DNA from: Microvirga aerilata
Lineage (GTDB): Bacteria; Pseudomonadota; Alphaproteobacteria; Rhizobiales; Beijerinckiaceae
Reading direction: 5' to 3'
NCBI RefSeq assembly: GCF_016743775.1
Contig: NZ_JAEQMY010000005.1
Location: 1-64,000 of the forward strand
DNA length: 64,000 nt
The translations under genes were made by a program, and so were the position numbers. Of the stretch, positions 37,994 through 48,716 are shown piece after piece (within the stretch, counting starts at the first letter, position 1; each line of letters begins with the position of its first letter). The notes below the pieces were generated by a model. That model worked only from the letters and a program-made list of their open reading frames with translations. It was not told where the DNA came from and ran no database searches.

Positions 37994-40900
37994 ATGGCCA
38001 TTAAGAAATGGGGCAACCCGATCATTGCATCCCAGACAGATAGAACCGGATCAGATGAAGGAACCGTGGCGGCTCTCCCGAACGGCGGTTATGTGACGGT
38101 CTGGAATTATATTTACCAAGGCGAAACAGTTACCTGTTTTCGAGTCTTCGATGGATTAGGTCGGCCTGGAGCCATTCAGACCCTAGCAAGTACTGCAGGC
38201 ACCCCCAGATTTGCAGAGGTGACCGTTCTCAAGAATGGCAGCTTTGTAATTGCTTGGGAGGGTGCCAGCAGGAGCATCCAAGCTCAGAAGTTCTCAATCA
38301 CTGGGGTTCCAGACCCTTCGGGACCTTACAATCTGGCCATAGCCGACCAACAAGCGTCGGAGAAACATACACTGCCATCTGTTGCAGCGAGCGGTGACGA
38401 CGGCTGGGTTACAGTTTGGCAAACCACCTCCACAGTTGCGAATGGCAGTGTGTGGTTTGGGCGGGGAACCAATCCTCCAGTCAAAATTTCGCAGCAGGTG
38501 GCTCCCGGAACAAGCGGCTTCAGTGAACCCAAAGTCACTGAACTGGCCAACGGCAAGCATGTTGTCACTTGGCTCCAAGGTGCTGCTGTCAAGGTTGTCC
38601 TTGTAAATGAAATTAACGTCGCGACTTCACTTGTCGATGCAGCAACGCAGAAAGCCGGCAGCCCGTCCATCACAGCTTTGTCTACTGGCGGATTTGTTGT
38701 CAGCTGGATACATTACGAAAGCAGTACCGTCAAAACCGTATCCACACAGGTTTATAACGCCCAGGGAAACCCTGTAAGAGACGGAAGCATCACCGGGCTC
38801 GGAAATCTCGTTGGTTACCCGCCGAAAGTCGCGGCTCTAACGCACGGACCATTTGATGGTGGGTATGCTCTGGTTTACGTCAACGATCTCAGGGACGCGA
38901 ACAACGAAGACGTTTATCTACAGTTGGTCAAGGGCGACGGAACACCTTTGGAGCCCAAGTTGATCAATGATGGTACCTTGAGAAAGGGGAGCCAGCGGCT
39001 TGCCTCCGTCACGGAGATGAAAGACGGGCGCATCTCGATCGTTTGGGATGACAGTTCAACTGCCTCCGGCGTTATTCATAACCAAATCGTCGACGCCCGC
39101 GAGCAGGGTGTCACCGTGCATGGCTCTGGACACGACGACATCTATGTCGGAACAGATCTCGAAGATCAGGTGGACGAGCTGAAGGGCTACAGGGGCGACG
39201 ATTCGCTTTATGGCGGAACGGGCAACGATCGGCTTTTTGGTGGTTTCGACAAGGATTACCTTGATGGTGGCGCCGGATCCGACATCGCCAGTTACGCGGA
39301 GGCCACGACAGGTGTGACGGCGAGCCTCGATACGAGCCTTGATCCCAAGAACACCGGAGAGGCCGCAGGCGACACCTATCGGAATATAGAAAACCTGGGC
39401 GGATCGGTGCACAACGACTTGCTGCTCGGCAATGCCGGCCGGAATGAGCTCTACGGCGGCAACGGCAACGACGCGCTCTACGGCGGCGCCGGCAACGACC
39501 TGCTCAACGGCGGCGAAGGCAAGGATATGGCAACCTATGCCTATTCCAGGGCAGGCGTCGGCGTGACGGTGAGTCTCGAAGCACCGACAGACATCAACAC
39601 GAACGAGGCCAAAGGCGATACCTATGACAGCATCGAGGTTCTGGAGGGAACGGCCTGGAACGATGTGCTGTACGGCTACAGCGGGGCAGACCGAGGTGCT
39701 GGGAACAACGACGAGATCTACGGCGCCCGCGGCCACGACAGCCTCATCGGCGGCCTCGGCAACGACACCCTGAACGGCGGGCAGGACAACGATACGCTCA
39801 ACGGAGGCGATGGCGCAGACAACCTCATCGGCGGTGAGGGCTTCAACTTCGCGTCTTATGCCTATGCCACTGCTCGAGTTGTCGCGGACCTCTCTGGCGA
39901 GCTTGCTCTTGCGGGCGAAGCAGTCGGCGATACCTATTCCTCGATTCAAGGTCTGATTGGGTCAAACTTCAACGACCGTCTCGATGGAAGTGACGGTGAT
40001 GTCGCTAACGTGCTTAAAGGCGGCTCTGGTAACGACATACTCTTTGGTTATGGTGGTTCCGATACTTTGGAGGGTGGTATCGGTGGCGATGCACTCCAGG
40101 GTGATTCCGGCATCGATTTTGCCTCCTATGCCAATGCAGAAAGCGCAGTGTCCGCTACACTTGCGCCATCTGGCACGAAATCGGGTGAGGCCGCTGGTGA
40201 TGAGTACTTCGAGATCGAGGGCCTGATTGGCTCGGCCCACAACGATACGCTAATCGGCAGCTCTGATGCCAACATCCTGCGGGGCGGGGGCGCCAACGAC
40301 ACCCTGAACGGCGCTGGCGGCGCGGACCGCCTGGAAGGTGAGGCAGGCAACGATGCCCTGATCGGCGGAGTGAGCGCCGACATCCTTCAAGGTGGCGTCG
40401 GCGACGACAACCTGGACGGCGGGGACGATGCAGACCGCCTAGAGGGTGGGGACGGCCGGGACGTGCTCACGGGTGGAGCAGGCGCCGACACGCTGGTGGG
40501 CGGCGCGGGCGACGACACCTATTATGTCGACGGCTCGGACACGGTGGTCGACGGTGCCGGCCAGGGCATCGACACGGTGTATGTCACCTCGACCTTCAGG
40601 CTCAGCGCGGGGGCCATGATCGAGAACATCGTGCTCTCCACCACCGCCGCGGTCAACCTGACCGGCAACGAGCTCGATAACATTCTGACCGGCAATGCGA
40701 GCGCGAACGCTCTCGACGGCCAGGCCGGCAACGACACGATCGTGGGCGGCGGCGACGCGGATGCCATGACGGGCGGCGTGGGCAACGACCTCATCTATGT
40801 CGACCATGCCAGCGATGTGGTGGTCGAGCAGGCCGGCCAGGGCAGCGACACGGTGATGGTCAACACCGCCGCCTATGCGCTCAGCGCCGGGGCCGAGGTG

Positions 40901-41416
40901 GAGACCCTGGTGGCCGGCGCCGGGGCGGTGAGCCTCACGGCGTCCGACTTTGCCAACACGGTGACCGGCAACGCCTTGAGCAACAGCCTGTGGGGCCTTG
41001 CCGGCAACGACCGGATCACGGCGGGATCGGGCAACGACAAGGTGTATGGCGGCCTGGGCAACGACACGCTCTACGGCGAAGGCGGCAAGGACATCTTCGT
41101 GTTCGACACCAAGCTGAACAAGAGCACCAACGTGGACCGGGTCGAGGACTTCAGCTCCCGCGAGGACGGGTTCCATCTGGAGAACCGGATCTTCACCAAG
41201 CTGGGGGCGGGCTCGATTTCCAAGCCGAAGAAGTTCAACTCGGACATGTTCGTCGAGGGCAAGAAAGCGCAGGACCGGGAGGACCGGATCGTCTACGACA
41301 AGAAGACGGGCGCCTTGTACTACGACCAGGACGGCACCGGCTCCAAGGCGCAGGTGAAGATCGCCACCCTCGATAAGAACCTGAAGATCTTCTACCACGA
41401 CTTCTTCGTGATCTAA
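37994..41416 (+). CDS. large calcium-binding RTX protein with N-terminal propeller-like repeats, type I secreted
   Basis: 1140 residues. Residues about 1-370 carry seven copies of a motif like LxNGGFVVTW, 45-57 residues apart (Trp or equivalent near 37, 88, 142, 193, 238, 295, 351), suggesting a seven-bladed propeller. From about 395 to 1040 there are many GGxGxDxLx calcium-binding nonapeptides, arranged around four copies of an ASYAxA...GEAxGDTYxxIExLxGS module and then two modules with DDTYYVD/NDLIYVD. There is no N-terminal signal peptide; the C-terminus ends in DFFVI, as in type I secretion substrates. No catalytic motif was recognised, and no secretion genes are nearby. GC is visibly lower in the 5' third, suggesting transfer or different selection. 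Confidence 0.85.
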   Translation: MAIKKWGNPIIASQTDRTGSDEGTVAALPNGGYVTVWNYIYQGETVTCFRVFDGLGRPGAIQTLASTAGTPRFAEVTVLKNGSFVIAWEGASRSIQAQKFSITGVPDPSGPYNLAIADQQASEKHTLPSVAASGDDGWVTVWQTTSTVANGSVWFGRGTNPPVKISQQVAPGTSGFSEPKVTELANGKHVVTWLQGAAVKVVLVNEINVATSLVDAATQKAGSPSITALSTGGFVVSWIHYESSTVKTVSTQVYNAQGNPVRDGSITGLGNLVGYPPKVAALTHGPFDGGYALVYVNDLRDANNEDVYLQLVKGDGTPLEPKLINDGTLRKGSQRLASVTEMKDGRISIVWDDSSTASGVIHNQIVDAREQGVTVHGSGHDDIYVGTDLEDQVDELKGYRGDDSLYGGTGNDRLFGGFDKDYLDGGAGSDIASYAEATTGVTASLDTSLDPKNTGEAAGDTYRNIENLGGSVHNDLLLGNAGRNELYGGNGNDALYGGAGNDLLNGGEGKDMATYAYSRAGVGVTVSLEAPTDINTNEAKGDTYDSIEVLEGTAWNDVLYGYSGADRGAGNNDEIYGARGHDSLIGGLGNDTLNGGQDNDTLNGGDGADNLIGGEGFNFASYAYATARVVADLSGELALAGEAVGDTYSSIQGLIGSNFNDRLDGSDGDVANVLKGGSGNDILFGYGGSDTLEGGIGGDALQGDSGIDFASYANAESAVSATLAPSGTKSGEAAGDEYFEIEGLIGSAHNDTLIGSSDANILRGGGANDTLNGAGGADRLEGEAGNDALIGGVSADILQGGVGDDNLDGGDDADRLEGGDGRDVLTGGAGADTLVGGAGDDTYYVDGSDTVVDGAGQGIDTVYVTSTFRLSAGAMIENIVLSTTAAVNLTGNELDNILTGNASANALDGQAGNDTIVGGGDADAMTGGVGNDLIYVDHASDVVVEQAGQGSDTVMVNTAAYALSAGAEVETLVAGAGAVSLTASDFANTVTGNALSNSLWGLAGNDRITAGSGNDKVYGGLGNDTLYGEGGKDIFVFDTKLNKSTNVDRVEDFSSREDGFHLENRIFTKLGAGSISKPKKFNSDMFVEGKKAQDREDRIVYDKKTGALYYDQDGTGSKAQVKIATLDKNLKIFYHDFFVI

Positions 41417-41434
41417 GTCGTTGAACCGACGATG

Positions 41435-41470
41435 ACGTGCCGCCCGGCGAAAGCCGTGGCGGCACGTTTC
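41435..41470 (+). terminator. terminator of the RTX gene
   Basis: Long stem ACGTGCCGCC / GGCGGCACGT enclosing a second stem CGGC / GCCG with a GAAA tetraloop, then TTCGTT. It lies 18 bases after the stop codon. The T tract is weak. Confidence 0.7.
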
Positions 41471-41525
41471 GTTCCGGGCTCCAGAGCATCGCGGTGCTTC
41501 GGGGCCGCGATGCGGCGGGCTGGGT

Positions 41526-42743
41526 TCACGCGGCCTTGAGGCGGGCGAGATCGAGATCGAGTTCGCGCAGGGCCTGCATCACCACGCCTTCCGTCAGCAG
41601 ATCCATGGAGGATTCCACCACATGGATGGCGGCAAGGGCCCTGAGTTCGGGGATCGTCTGGGCTTCGAGCGCCGCCTCGAAGGACGGGCGCAGCAGGTCC
41701 ATGGCGCGGGTGCCGGGGCCGCAGATCACGATGTGGTCGGGCTCTAAAGTCTGGATCAGGATGCCCACCGCATCGCCCAGCACCTCGCCTGCCGCATGGA
41801 AGAGGTTGAGGAGGGCGGGGTCGCCCGCCCGGGCCTGCTCCACCACCGCGCCCATGGCGTCCTCTCCCGGCAGCAGCAGGGTCGGGGCGGGGCGGTGGTC
41901 GATGAGCTGCGCATCCCGGTGCAGGGCGTAATCGGCCAGATACGCCTCGATGCAGCCGCGCCCGCCGCAGCGGCATTGCGGCCCGCCCCGGCGCAGCCGC
42001 ACATGGCCGAACTCGGAATTGCCGAAGCGCGCGCCGCGATAAAGCTCCCCCTGGACCAGGAAGCCCAGGCCCACGCCGTCGCCCACCATGAGGCAGGCGG
42101 TGCGGCCGGAGCGCAGATCCGCGTTGCGCTGCGTGATGGCGAAGGCCATGGCGCTGGCGTCGTTCTCGATCAGCACCGGCTTGCCGAGGCGCTGGCTCAA
42201 GCCCGAGGCGAGCGGCAGGTCGCGGGTGCCGAGCACCGGGCTCCAGGCGACGATCCCGTCGCGCGTGTCCACATAGCCCTGACAGGCAAGGCCCACGGCC
42301 TTCACGGTGCCGGCACCCGTGTCCTGGGCAAAGGCCGCAATCGTCTGCGCCAGCACGTCCATCAGCTCCTCGGCCTCGAGGTTGCGCAGGGGGCGCTCGA
42401 TGTGGCGGCTCGCCCGGTTGCGCCCGGCGCTGTCCACCAGGCGCAGCTCGACGCGGTTGAAGCCGGTCCAGACCCCGATCACCGAGCCGAGGGTCTCGGC
42501 AAAGAACAGGCGCGTCTTGGGCCGGCCGCGGATCAGGCCGGAGGTCTGATCGGCGCTCTCCTCCGCAACGAGAATTCCCTCGTCCAGAAGGCTCGCCGTC
42601 AGGTCCGACACGCTGGCGGGGCTCATGCCCAGATGCTGGCCGATCTCCACCCGCGCCATTGGCCCCTCCCGACGCAAGGCATCGAGCAGGCGGCGCCGGG
42701 CCGTTTCGCGTGAGGAGAGAGGGAGCATGTTCGCAGCCGCCAT
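41526..42743 (-). CDS. ROK family transcriptional regulator (XylR-like)
   Basis: 405 residues. The N-terminal winged helix (about 12-65: RRRLLDALRREGPMARVEIGQ, SPASVSDLTASLLDEG) precedes a ROK sugar-kinase-like domain with GNSEFGHVRLRRGG and the zinc-binding cysteine cluster CRCGGRGC. ROK regulators of this type repress sugar genes until they bind the sugar. It is divergent from xylF, so control of the pentose genes is the simple reading. Start is uncertain: ATG 42743 and ATG 42728 both lack a Shine-Dalgarno sequence, and a perfect inverted repeat touches ATG 42743. Confidence 0.88.
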   Translation of the reverse strand: MAAANMLPLSSRETARRRLLDALRREGPMARVEIGQHLGMSPASVSDLTASLLDEGILVAEESADQTSGLIRGRPKTRLFFAETLGSVIGVWTGFNRVELRLVDSAGRNRASRHIERPLRNLEAEELMDVLAQTIAAFAQDTGAGTVKAVGLACQGYVDTRDGIVAWSPVLGTRDLPLASGLSQRLGKPVLIENDASAMAFAITQRNADLRSGRTACLMVGDGVGLGFLVQGELYRGARFGNSEFGHVRLRRGGPQCRCGGRGCIEAYLADYALHRDAQLIDHRPAPTLLLPGEDAMGAVVEQARAGDPALLNLFHAAGEVLGDAVGILIQTLEPDHIVICGPGTRAMDLLRPSFEAALEAQTIPELRALAAIHVVESSMDLLTEGVVMQALRELDLDLARLKAA

Positions 42744-42763
42744 TTATTCAGCAGATGAATAAA
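42743..42763 (-). promoter_or_regulatory. operator candidate at the ROK regulator start
   Basis: Perfect inverted repeat TTTATTCA-GCAGA-TGAATAAA with 8-bp arms, directly upstream of (touching) ATG 42743. AT-rich dyads of this type are usual for ROK repressors such as NagC and XylR. It would suit autoregulation and control of the divergent xylF promoter. Confidence 0.6.
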
Positions 42764-42813
42764 ACAATTCCGGGATAAGTGTGTATCCGACCAAAATATA
42801 ACATCGGCCCGGC

Positions 42814-42841
42814 TTGAAGGCACAAATGCTTGGGATAATTA
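42814..42841 (+). promoter_or_regulatory. possible sigma-70 promoter of xylF
   Basis: TTGAAG (42814-42819) and TAATTA (42836-42841) with a 16-base spacer, in the divergent gap about 135 bases before xylF. A weak match, named only because of position. Confidence 0.3.
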
Positions 42842-42975
42842 TTTCCCCGCTCGAACAATAAAGCATGGCAGCGCGAGCCGCGTTCGTCGACACCCGTTCG
42901 GGTCGACAGCCTGCCATGAGCATGAGGGTCTTGCGGGAAAGGCAATCCCGAAAGGCGCCGACCAGGAGGAAATCA

Positions 42976-44019
42976 ATGGTATCGAAGAAACTTGCTCTGA
43001 TCAGCTTTGCCGCTTTGGCCCTTTCGGCCACCGCCGCCTTCGCCCAGAAGGGCCCGGTCGTCGGCGTCAGCTGGTCGAACTTCCAGGAAGAGCGCTGGAA
43101 GACCGACGAGGCCGCCATCAAGGCCGCTGTCGAGAAGGCCGGCGGCACCTATGTGTCGGCCGACGCCCAGTCGTCGCCCGCCAAGCAGCTCACCGACATC
43201 GAAAGCCTAATCGCCCGCGGCGCCAAGGCCCTGATCGTCCTGGCCCAGGACTCGGACGCCGTGCGTCCCGCCGTCGAGAAGGCCGTGGCCGAAGGCATCG
43301 CGGTGGTGGGCTACGACCGTCTCATCGAGATCCCGCAGGCCTTCTATCTCACCTTCGACAACGTGGAAGTGGGGCGCCTCCAAGCGCGCGAGGTGCTGAA
43401 GCTGAAGCCCGAGGGCAACTATGCCTTCATCAAGGGCTCGGGCTCGGATCCGAACGCCAACTTCCTGTTCCAGGGCTCGATGGAGGTTCTGAAAGCCGCC
43501 ATGGATTCCGGCAAGATCAAGAACGTGGGCGAGGCCTACACGGACGGCTGGCTGCCCGCCAACGCACAGCGGAACATGGAGCAGTTCCTCACCAAGAACA
43601 ACAACAAGATCGACGCGGTGATCGCCGCCAATGACGGCACCGCCGGCGGTGCCATCGCGGCTCTCGGCGCGCAGGGTCTTGCCGGTTCCGTGCCGGTGTC
43701 CGGCCAGGATGCCGACAAGGCGGCGCTCAACCGCGTGGCCCTCGGCACCCAGACCGTGACGGTCTTCAAGGATGCCCGCGAACTCGGCCGCAACGCAGCG
43801 GAAATCGCCCTGCAGCTGGCCGGCGGCAAGAAGCTCACCGAAATCCAGGGCGCCAAGTCCTGGAATCTCGGCCCGAAGAAGCAGAACATGACGGCTCTCT
43901 TCCTCACCCCGGTTGCGATCACGAAGGACAACCTCGACGTGGTCATCAAGGCCGGCTGGGCCTCGAAGGACGTGGTCTGCCAAGGCGTGAAGGCCGGCTC
44001 CGTCAAGGCCTGCAACTAA
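42976..44019 (+). CDS. xylF: periplasmic xylose-binding protein of an ABC transporter
   Basis: 347 residues. It starts [23 protein letters not shown], a signal peptide with cleavage near AFA-QK. The mature part follows XylF closely: [78 protein letters not shown] and VSGQDAD are equivalent to stretches of E. coli XylF. D-xylose is therefore the probable ligand. AGGAGG (42964-42969) sits six bases before ATG 42976 and decides the start; the open frame extends 37 codons further upstream. A repeat element separates it from the permease. Confidence 0.92.
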   Translation: MVSKKLALISFAALALSATAAFAQKGPVVGVSWSNFQEERWKTDEAAIKAAVEKAGGTYVSADAQSSPAKQLTDIESLIARGAKALIVLAQDSDAVRPAVEKAVAEGIAVVGYDRLIEIPQAFYLTFDNVEVGRLQAREVLKLKPEGNYAFIKGSGSDPNANFLFQGSMEVLKAAMDSGKIKNVGEAYTDGWLPANAQRNMEQFLTKNNNKIDAVIAANDGTAGGAIAALGAQGLAGSVPVSGQDADKAALNRVALGTQTVTVFKDARELGRNAAEIALQLAGGKKLTEIQGAKSWNLGPKKQNMTALFLTPVAITKDNLDVVIKAGWASKDVVCQGVKAGSVKACN

Positions 44020-44049
44020 ACGGGCTTTTGCCTGAACGAGCCGCCTCCG

Positions 44050-44155
44050 TGTCATCCCCGGCCGGAGGCGGCAACGCCGCTGGAGGGGAAGAGGATCCGC
44101 CTGCACGCGCTGCATCATGGATCCCCTTCCCTTGCTCCGCCTGCCGGGGATGACA
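44050..44155. repeat. REP-like palindrome between xylF and xylH
   Basis: 13-bp terminal inverted repeats TGTCATCCCCGGC (44050-44062) and GCCGGGGATGACA (44143-44155), with an inner GAGGATCC / GGATCCCC dyad. Same family as the copy at 8942-9042. It sits inside the transport operon. Confidence 0.85.
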
Positions 44156-44180
44156 ATTCATTGCCCTTCAGCGTGACGTC

Positions 44181-45479
44181 ATGACCGCACCCGTTGCCAC
44201 TGCCGCCCCACCCCCGAGCGCGGCCTCCGGCTCGCTCCTGTCGAAGCTCGAGATCGACGTCCGCATGCTCGGCATGCTGGCGGCTCTCGCCGTCATCTGG
44301 GTCGGGTTCGATCTCCTGTCCGGCGGCGTTTTTCTCACCCCGCGCAACCTCTGGAACCTGTCGGTGCAGACCGCCTCCGTGGCGATCATGGCCACCGGCA
44401 TGGTGCTGGTCATCGTCACGCGCAACATCGACCTCTCGGTCGGCGCAATCCTGGGCGTCACCGGCATGATCATCGGCGTGACGCAGGTGCAGTGGCTGCC
44501 GGCCTATCTCGGGCTGGAGCATTGGCTTACCGCTCCTCTGGCCGTGCTGCTCGCCATCACGGTCGGCGGGCTGATCGGGCTCTTCCAGGGCTGGCTCATT
44601 GCCTACATGGGCATCCCGTCCTTCATCGTGACCCTCGGCGGCCTGCTCGTGTGGCGGGGTGCCGCCTGGTGGGTCACGGCGGGCCAGACGGTCGCCCCCA
44701 TGGACACGCGCTTCAAGGCCTTCGGCGGCGGCGTGGAAGGGGCGCTCGGCGCCAATGCCACCTGGATCATTGCGGCCGTCGCCTGCGGGCTCATCGTGGT
44801 GGCCCTGGGCTTTGCCCGCCGTCGCCGCCTGCGCTTCGGTTTCCCGGTGCGCCCCGGCTGGGCGGATGCGACCATCGCGGTTGTCGCCTGCGCGGCCGTG
44901 CTGGCTGCGGCCGCCATCGCCAATGCCTATCCGCTGCCGGCCGGCACAGCCCGCCGCTGGGCCGAGGCCAACGGCATCGCATGGCCCGAGGGCGGATTGT
45001 TCATCCCCCATGGCATTGCGCTTCCGGTGCTCATCGCCGTTGCGGTCGGCCTGGTCATGACTTTCATCGCCACGCGCCGGAGATTCGGCCGCTATGTATT
45101 CGCCATCGGCGGCAATCCGGAAGCGGCCGAACTGTCGGGCATCAACACCCGCTGGACCCTGATGAAGGTGTTCGGCCTGATGGGCCTCCTGTGCGGCATC
45201 TCCGCCTGCATCTCGACGGCACGCCTGAACGCGGCGACGAACGCGGCCGGCTCGCTCGACGAGCTTTACGTGATCGCCTCGGCCGTGATCGGCGGCACGT
45301 CGCTTGCCGGCGGCATCGGCACCATCGCGGGTGCCATCCTGGGAGCGCTGGTCATGCAGTCGCTGCAATCGGGCATGGTGCTGCTGGGCGTCGACACGCC
45401 CCTGCAGAACATCGTCGTCGGCGCCGTGCTCGTGCTGGCCGTTTGGGTCGACAGCCTCTATCGCCGCCGCATCAAGTAA
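44181..45479 (+). CDS. xylH: xylose ABC transporter permease
   Basis: 432 residues with about ten membrane segments, of the branched-chain/ribose-type permease family. XylH-like features are [33 protein letters not shown] loop ([18 protein letters not shown]) and the cytoplasmic EAA-like region [19 protein letters not shown]. The long central loop (about 190-275) is also typical of XylH and makes it longer than RbsC. It follows xylF in the operon and precedes the ATPase gene by 13 bases. Confidence 0.92.
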   Translation: MTAPVATAAPPPSAASGSLLSKLEIDVRMLGMLAALAVIWVGFDLLSGGVFLTPRNLWNLSVQTASVAIMATGMVLVIVTRNIDLSVGAILGVTGMIIGVTQVQWLPAYLGLEHWLTAPLAVLLAITVGGLIGLFQGWLIAYMGIPSFIVTLGGLLVWRGAAWWVTAGQTVAPMDTRFKAFGGGVEGALGANATWIIAAVACGLIVVALGFARRRRLRFGFPVRPGWADATIAVVACAAVLAAAAIANAYPLPAGTARRWAEANGIAWPEGGLFIPHGIALPVLIAVAVGLVMTFIATRRRFGRYVFAIGGNPEAAELSGINTRWTLMKVFGLMGLLCGISACISTARLNAATNAAGSLDELYVIASAVIGGTSLAGGIGTIAGAILGALVMQSLQSGMVLLGVDTPLQNIVVGAVLVLAVWVDSLYRRRIK

Positions 45480-45492
45480 GGACAAGCGCACC

Positions 45493-46272
<780 letters not shown>

Positions 46273-46278
46273 AGGTTT

Positions 46279-46397
46279 ATCGTCATCCCGGACGGAGCAT
46301 GGCGCTTTTCAAATCTCCATGGCCGCGCCAAGCCCGGCCATGGCGTGAAATGTTTCGAAGCCGATCCCGGGTTCTGCTTCCAGCCCCAGGATGATGG
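46279..46397. repeat. degenerate extragenic repeat before the SDR gene
   Basis: Starts ATCGTCATCCCGGACGGAGC and ends CCCCAGGATGATGGC, with internal GGCCATGG-type dyads (CATGGCCGCGCC and GGCCATGGCG). A worn copy of the extragenic repeats. Confidence 0.5.
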
Positions 46398-46426
46398 CGT
46401 TACCGATGAGCATAAGTGAGGATTTG

Positions 46427-47179
46427 ATGACCCAGACAGTTTACGGCTCCCTGAAAGGCAAGACCGTTCTCATCACCGGCGGCGCGAGCGGCATCGGCGA
46501 GAGCATCGTGCGCTCGTTCCATGCGCAAGGCAGCAAGGTGGCAGTTCTCGACTACAATGCCGAGGCGGGCCAAGCCCTGGCGAAGGAGCTCGGCGAGGGC
46601 GTGCATTTCGAGCACAGCGATGTGCGCGACATTCCCGCCCTGCAAGCTGCGATCCGCCGTGCGAGCGGTGCCGTCGGTCCCATCACGATCCTTGTCAACA
46701 ACGCAGCCCGCGACGACCGCCACACCATTGATGAGGTGACGCCCGAGTACTGGCGCGAGCGCTTTGCCACCAATCTCGACCACCAGTTCTTCGCGGCGCA
46801 GGCCGTGCTGCCGGACATGGAGAAGGCGGGCGGCGGATCGATCATCAACATGGGCTCGACGAGCTACATGGTGAGCGACGATGCCTTCGCGGCCTACAAG
46901 ACCGCAAAATCCGCCGTGGTCGGCCTCACCCGGGCACTGGCGCGGGAGCTGGGCGATAGAAATATCCGCGTCAACTGCCTGGTGCCGGGCTGGATCATGA
47001 CCCAGCGCCAGATCGACCTGTGGCTCACGCCCGAGGGCGAGAAGGAGCTGCTCAAGCGCCAATGCGTGAAGCGCAAGCTCGTGCCGCAGGACATCGCCAA
47101 CTTCACGCTCTTCCTCGGCTCGGACGATTCCAGCGCCATGTCGGCTCAGACCTATCTGGTGGATGGCGGCTGGGTTTAG
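46427..47179 (+). CDS. short-chain dehydrogenase, D-xylose 1-dehydrogenase-like
   Basis: 250 residues of the classical SDR fold: cofactor motif [16 protein letters not shown] motif, and the catalytic Ser with Y-x-x-x-K (YKTAK). It resembles the NAD-dependent xylose dehydrogenase of Caulobacter in stretches such as [46 protein letters not shown] and [14 protein letters not shown]. Behind a xylose importer it fits the first step of an oxidative (Weimberg- or Dahms-type) pentose pathway; the later enzymes are not in this window. ATG 46427 has GTGAGGA just before it; upstream in-frame ATGs lie in the repeat. Confidence 0.82.
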   Translation: MTQTVYGSLKGKTVLITGGASGIGESIVRSFHAQGSKVAVLDYNAEAGQALAKELGEGVHFEHSDVRDIPALQAAIRRASGAVGPITILVNNAARDDRHTIDEVTPEYWRERFATNLDHQFFAAQAVLPDMEKAGGGSIINMGSTSYMVSDDAFAAYKTAKSAVVGLTRALARELGDRNIRVNCLVPGWIMTQRQIDLWLTPEGEKELLKRQCVKRKLVPQDIANFTLFLGSDDSSAMSAQTYLVDGGWV

Positions 47180-47195
47180 TGGCGCTTGATCGCAC

Positions 47196-47336
47196 GTCAT
47201 CCCGGACGACGCAGGCGATTCGGGAGCAGGTGCAGGATGTGACTCCCGCCTCTCCCCGCCGGGGAGAGGTGTTCCGGCGCCACTCTCGTCCACCGATCCC
47301 GGGCTCTGCTGCGCAGCCCCGGGATCACTGGGTGAT
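47196..47336. repeat. repeat-rich convergent gap with terminator-like hairpins
   Basis: Contains CGTCATCCCGGACGACGC, a perfect hairpin CCTCTCCCC-G-CCGGGGAGAGG-like near 47251, and GATCCCGGG / CCCGGGATC near 47299-47331. The GC-rich hairpins lie between convergent genes and could stop transcription from both sides; no T tract is seen. Confidence 0.5.
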
Positions 47337-48659
47337 TTATGCGCGCGATCCTATGCCCACAGCAGGAACGTCCTCCTGCACCTCGTCCTTCTCCCGAACC
47401 GTCCTCATCGTGTCGCGTCTGACGATGAAGCACAGAATCACCAGGGGGACGCCGATGCTGGCGGTTGCGGTGAACAGCAGTGGGTACCCATAGGCATCCA
47501 CGACCGCACCCGATGCGCCGCCGATGAGCTTGCCCGGCAGAGCATAGAGCGAGCTCAGGAGCGCATATTGCGTGGCGGCGAAGCCCGGTGAGGTGAGCCC
47601 GGACATGTAGGCGATCAGGGCGGATCCTGCGAAGCCGGCGGCGAAATTGTCGAAGCTGATGGTCAGCGTGAGAAGATCCAGCCGCGCTCCTTCCGTAGCA
47701 AGCCAAGCGAACATCAGGTTCGAGGAGGCTGCAATGACGGCGCCGACGAGCAGGGTCCACCATAGGCCAAGTCGCGTAAGCGCCAATCCGCCCGCGAAGG
47801 CGCCGATGATGCCTACCCAGACGCCGTAGAGTTTCGACACGTTGGCGATGTCTGTCTTGGAGAAGCCGAGATCGATGTAGAGCGGGTTCGCCATGACGCC
47901 GGCGACGAAGTCCGGCAGGCGGAAGCAGGCGATGAGCGCAAGGATCGGGATGAGGATCAGTCCCTTGCGGCGAAAGAGGTCGGCCAGGGGCTCGGTGATC
48001 GCTGCGCTGAAAGGAAGGTGTTTGCGCTCGGCGCTCTCGTCGACACGCGGGGCAAGCAGCGTGCCGAGGAGGCCGACACCCATGAGCGCCGCCATGGCAA
48101 GGTAGGCGCTGCGCCAGTTCACGAACTCCGCGATGTAGAGCGCGCCGGCACCGGCGCAGATGAGCGCCAGCCGGTAGCCGAGCTGGTATGAGGCCGCCAT
48201 CATGCCCTGTTGCTCGGTGGAGGCCACGTCGATGCGCCAGCCGTCCACGACGACATCCTGCGTCGCCGATGCGAAGGCGACCAGAAGAGCCGACGCAATG
48301 GTGACGGGAAGGCTCGTCTGCGGGCTGCTGACGGCGATGCCGACGAGGCCGAGGGCGGTGACGATCTGCGACAAGGCCATCCACCCGCGCCGCCGCCCGA
48401 GAAGCCGTGCGAGAGCCGGCACATCGTAGCGGTCGACGATTGGGGCCCACAGGAACTTGAATGAATAGGCCAGGGCCACCCAGCTCAGCATCCCGATCTC
48501 GGTGCGCGAGATCCCGGCCTCCCGCAGCCAGGCCGAAAGCGTGCCGAACACGAGCAGGAAGGGCAGCCCCGACGAGAACCCCAAGGGCAGCATGAGGGCG
48601 ATGCGTCCGTCGGTCAGGACGTCGCGGAACGAAAGACGGCGTTTGGGTGAAGCGGCCAT
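47337..48659 (-). CDS. ampG: AmpG-like MFS permease (muropeptide uptake)
   Basis: 440 residues, about 12 membrane segments, major facilitator fold. AmpG-like features are GFSSGLPFLLVFGTLSAWLREAG, SWVALAYSFKFLWAPIVDRYD with RRRGWMALSQIVTALGL, and ASATQDVVVDGWRIDVAS. AmpG brings anhydro-muropeptides from the periplasm into the cytoplasm for recycling. That would supply the MurNAc used by the AmgK and MurU proteins encoded at 16-18 kb, a link inferred from function and not from position. ATG 48659 (MAASPKRRLSF) is preferred to a start 13 codons upstream. Confidence 0.87.
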   Translation of the reverse strand: MAASPKRRLSFRDVLTDGRIALMLPLGFSSGLPFLLVFGTLSAWLREAGISRTEIGMLSWVALAYSFKFLWAPIVDRYDVPALARLLGRRRGWMALSQIVTALGLVGIAVSSPQTSLPVTIASALLVAFASATQDVVVDGWRIDVASTEQQGMMAASYQLGYRLALICAGAGALYIAEFVNWRSAYLAMAALMGVGLLGTLLAPRVDESAERKHLPFSAAITEPLADLFRRKGLILIPILALIACFRLPDFVAGVMANPLYIDLGFSKTDIANVSKLYGVWVGIIGAFAGGLALTRLGLWWTLLVGAVIAASSNLMFAWLATEGARLDLLTLTISFDNFAAGFAGSALIAYMSGLTSPGFAATQYALLSSLYALPGKLIGGASGAVVDAYGYPLLFTATASIGVPLVILCFIVRRDTMRTVREKDEVQEDVPAVGIGSRA

Positions 48660-48716
48660 GTAATCACTGGTGCAAGGAAAGGGGCCACCTTGGCACAAGG
48701 CGCTGCCGATGCAAAA

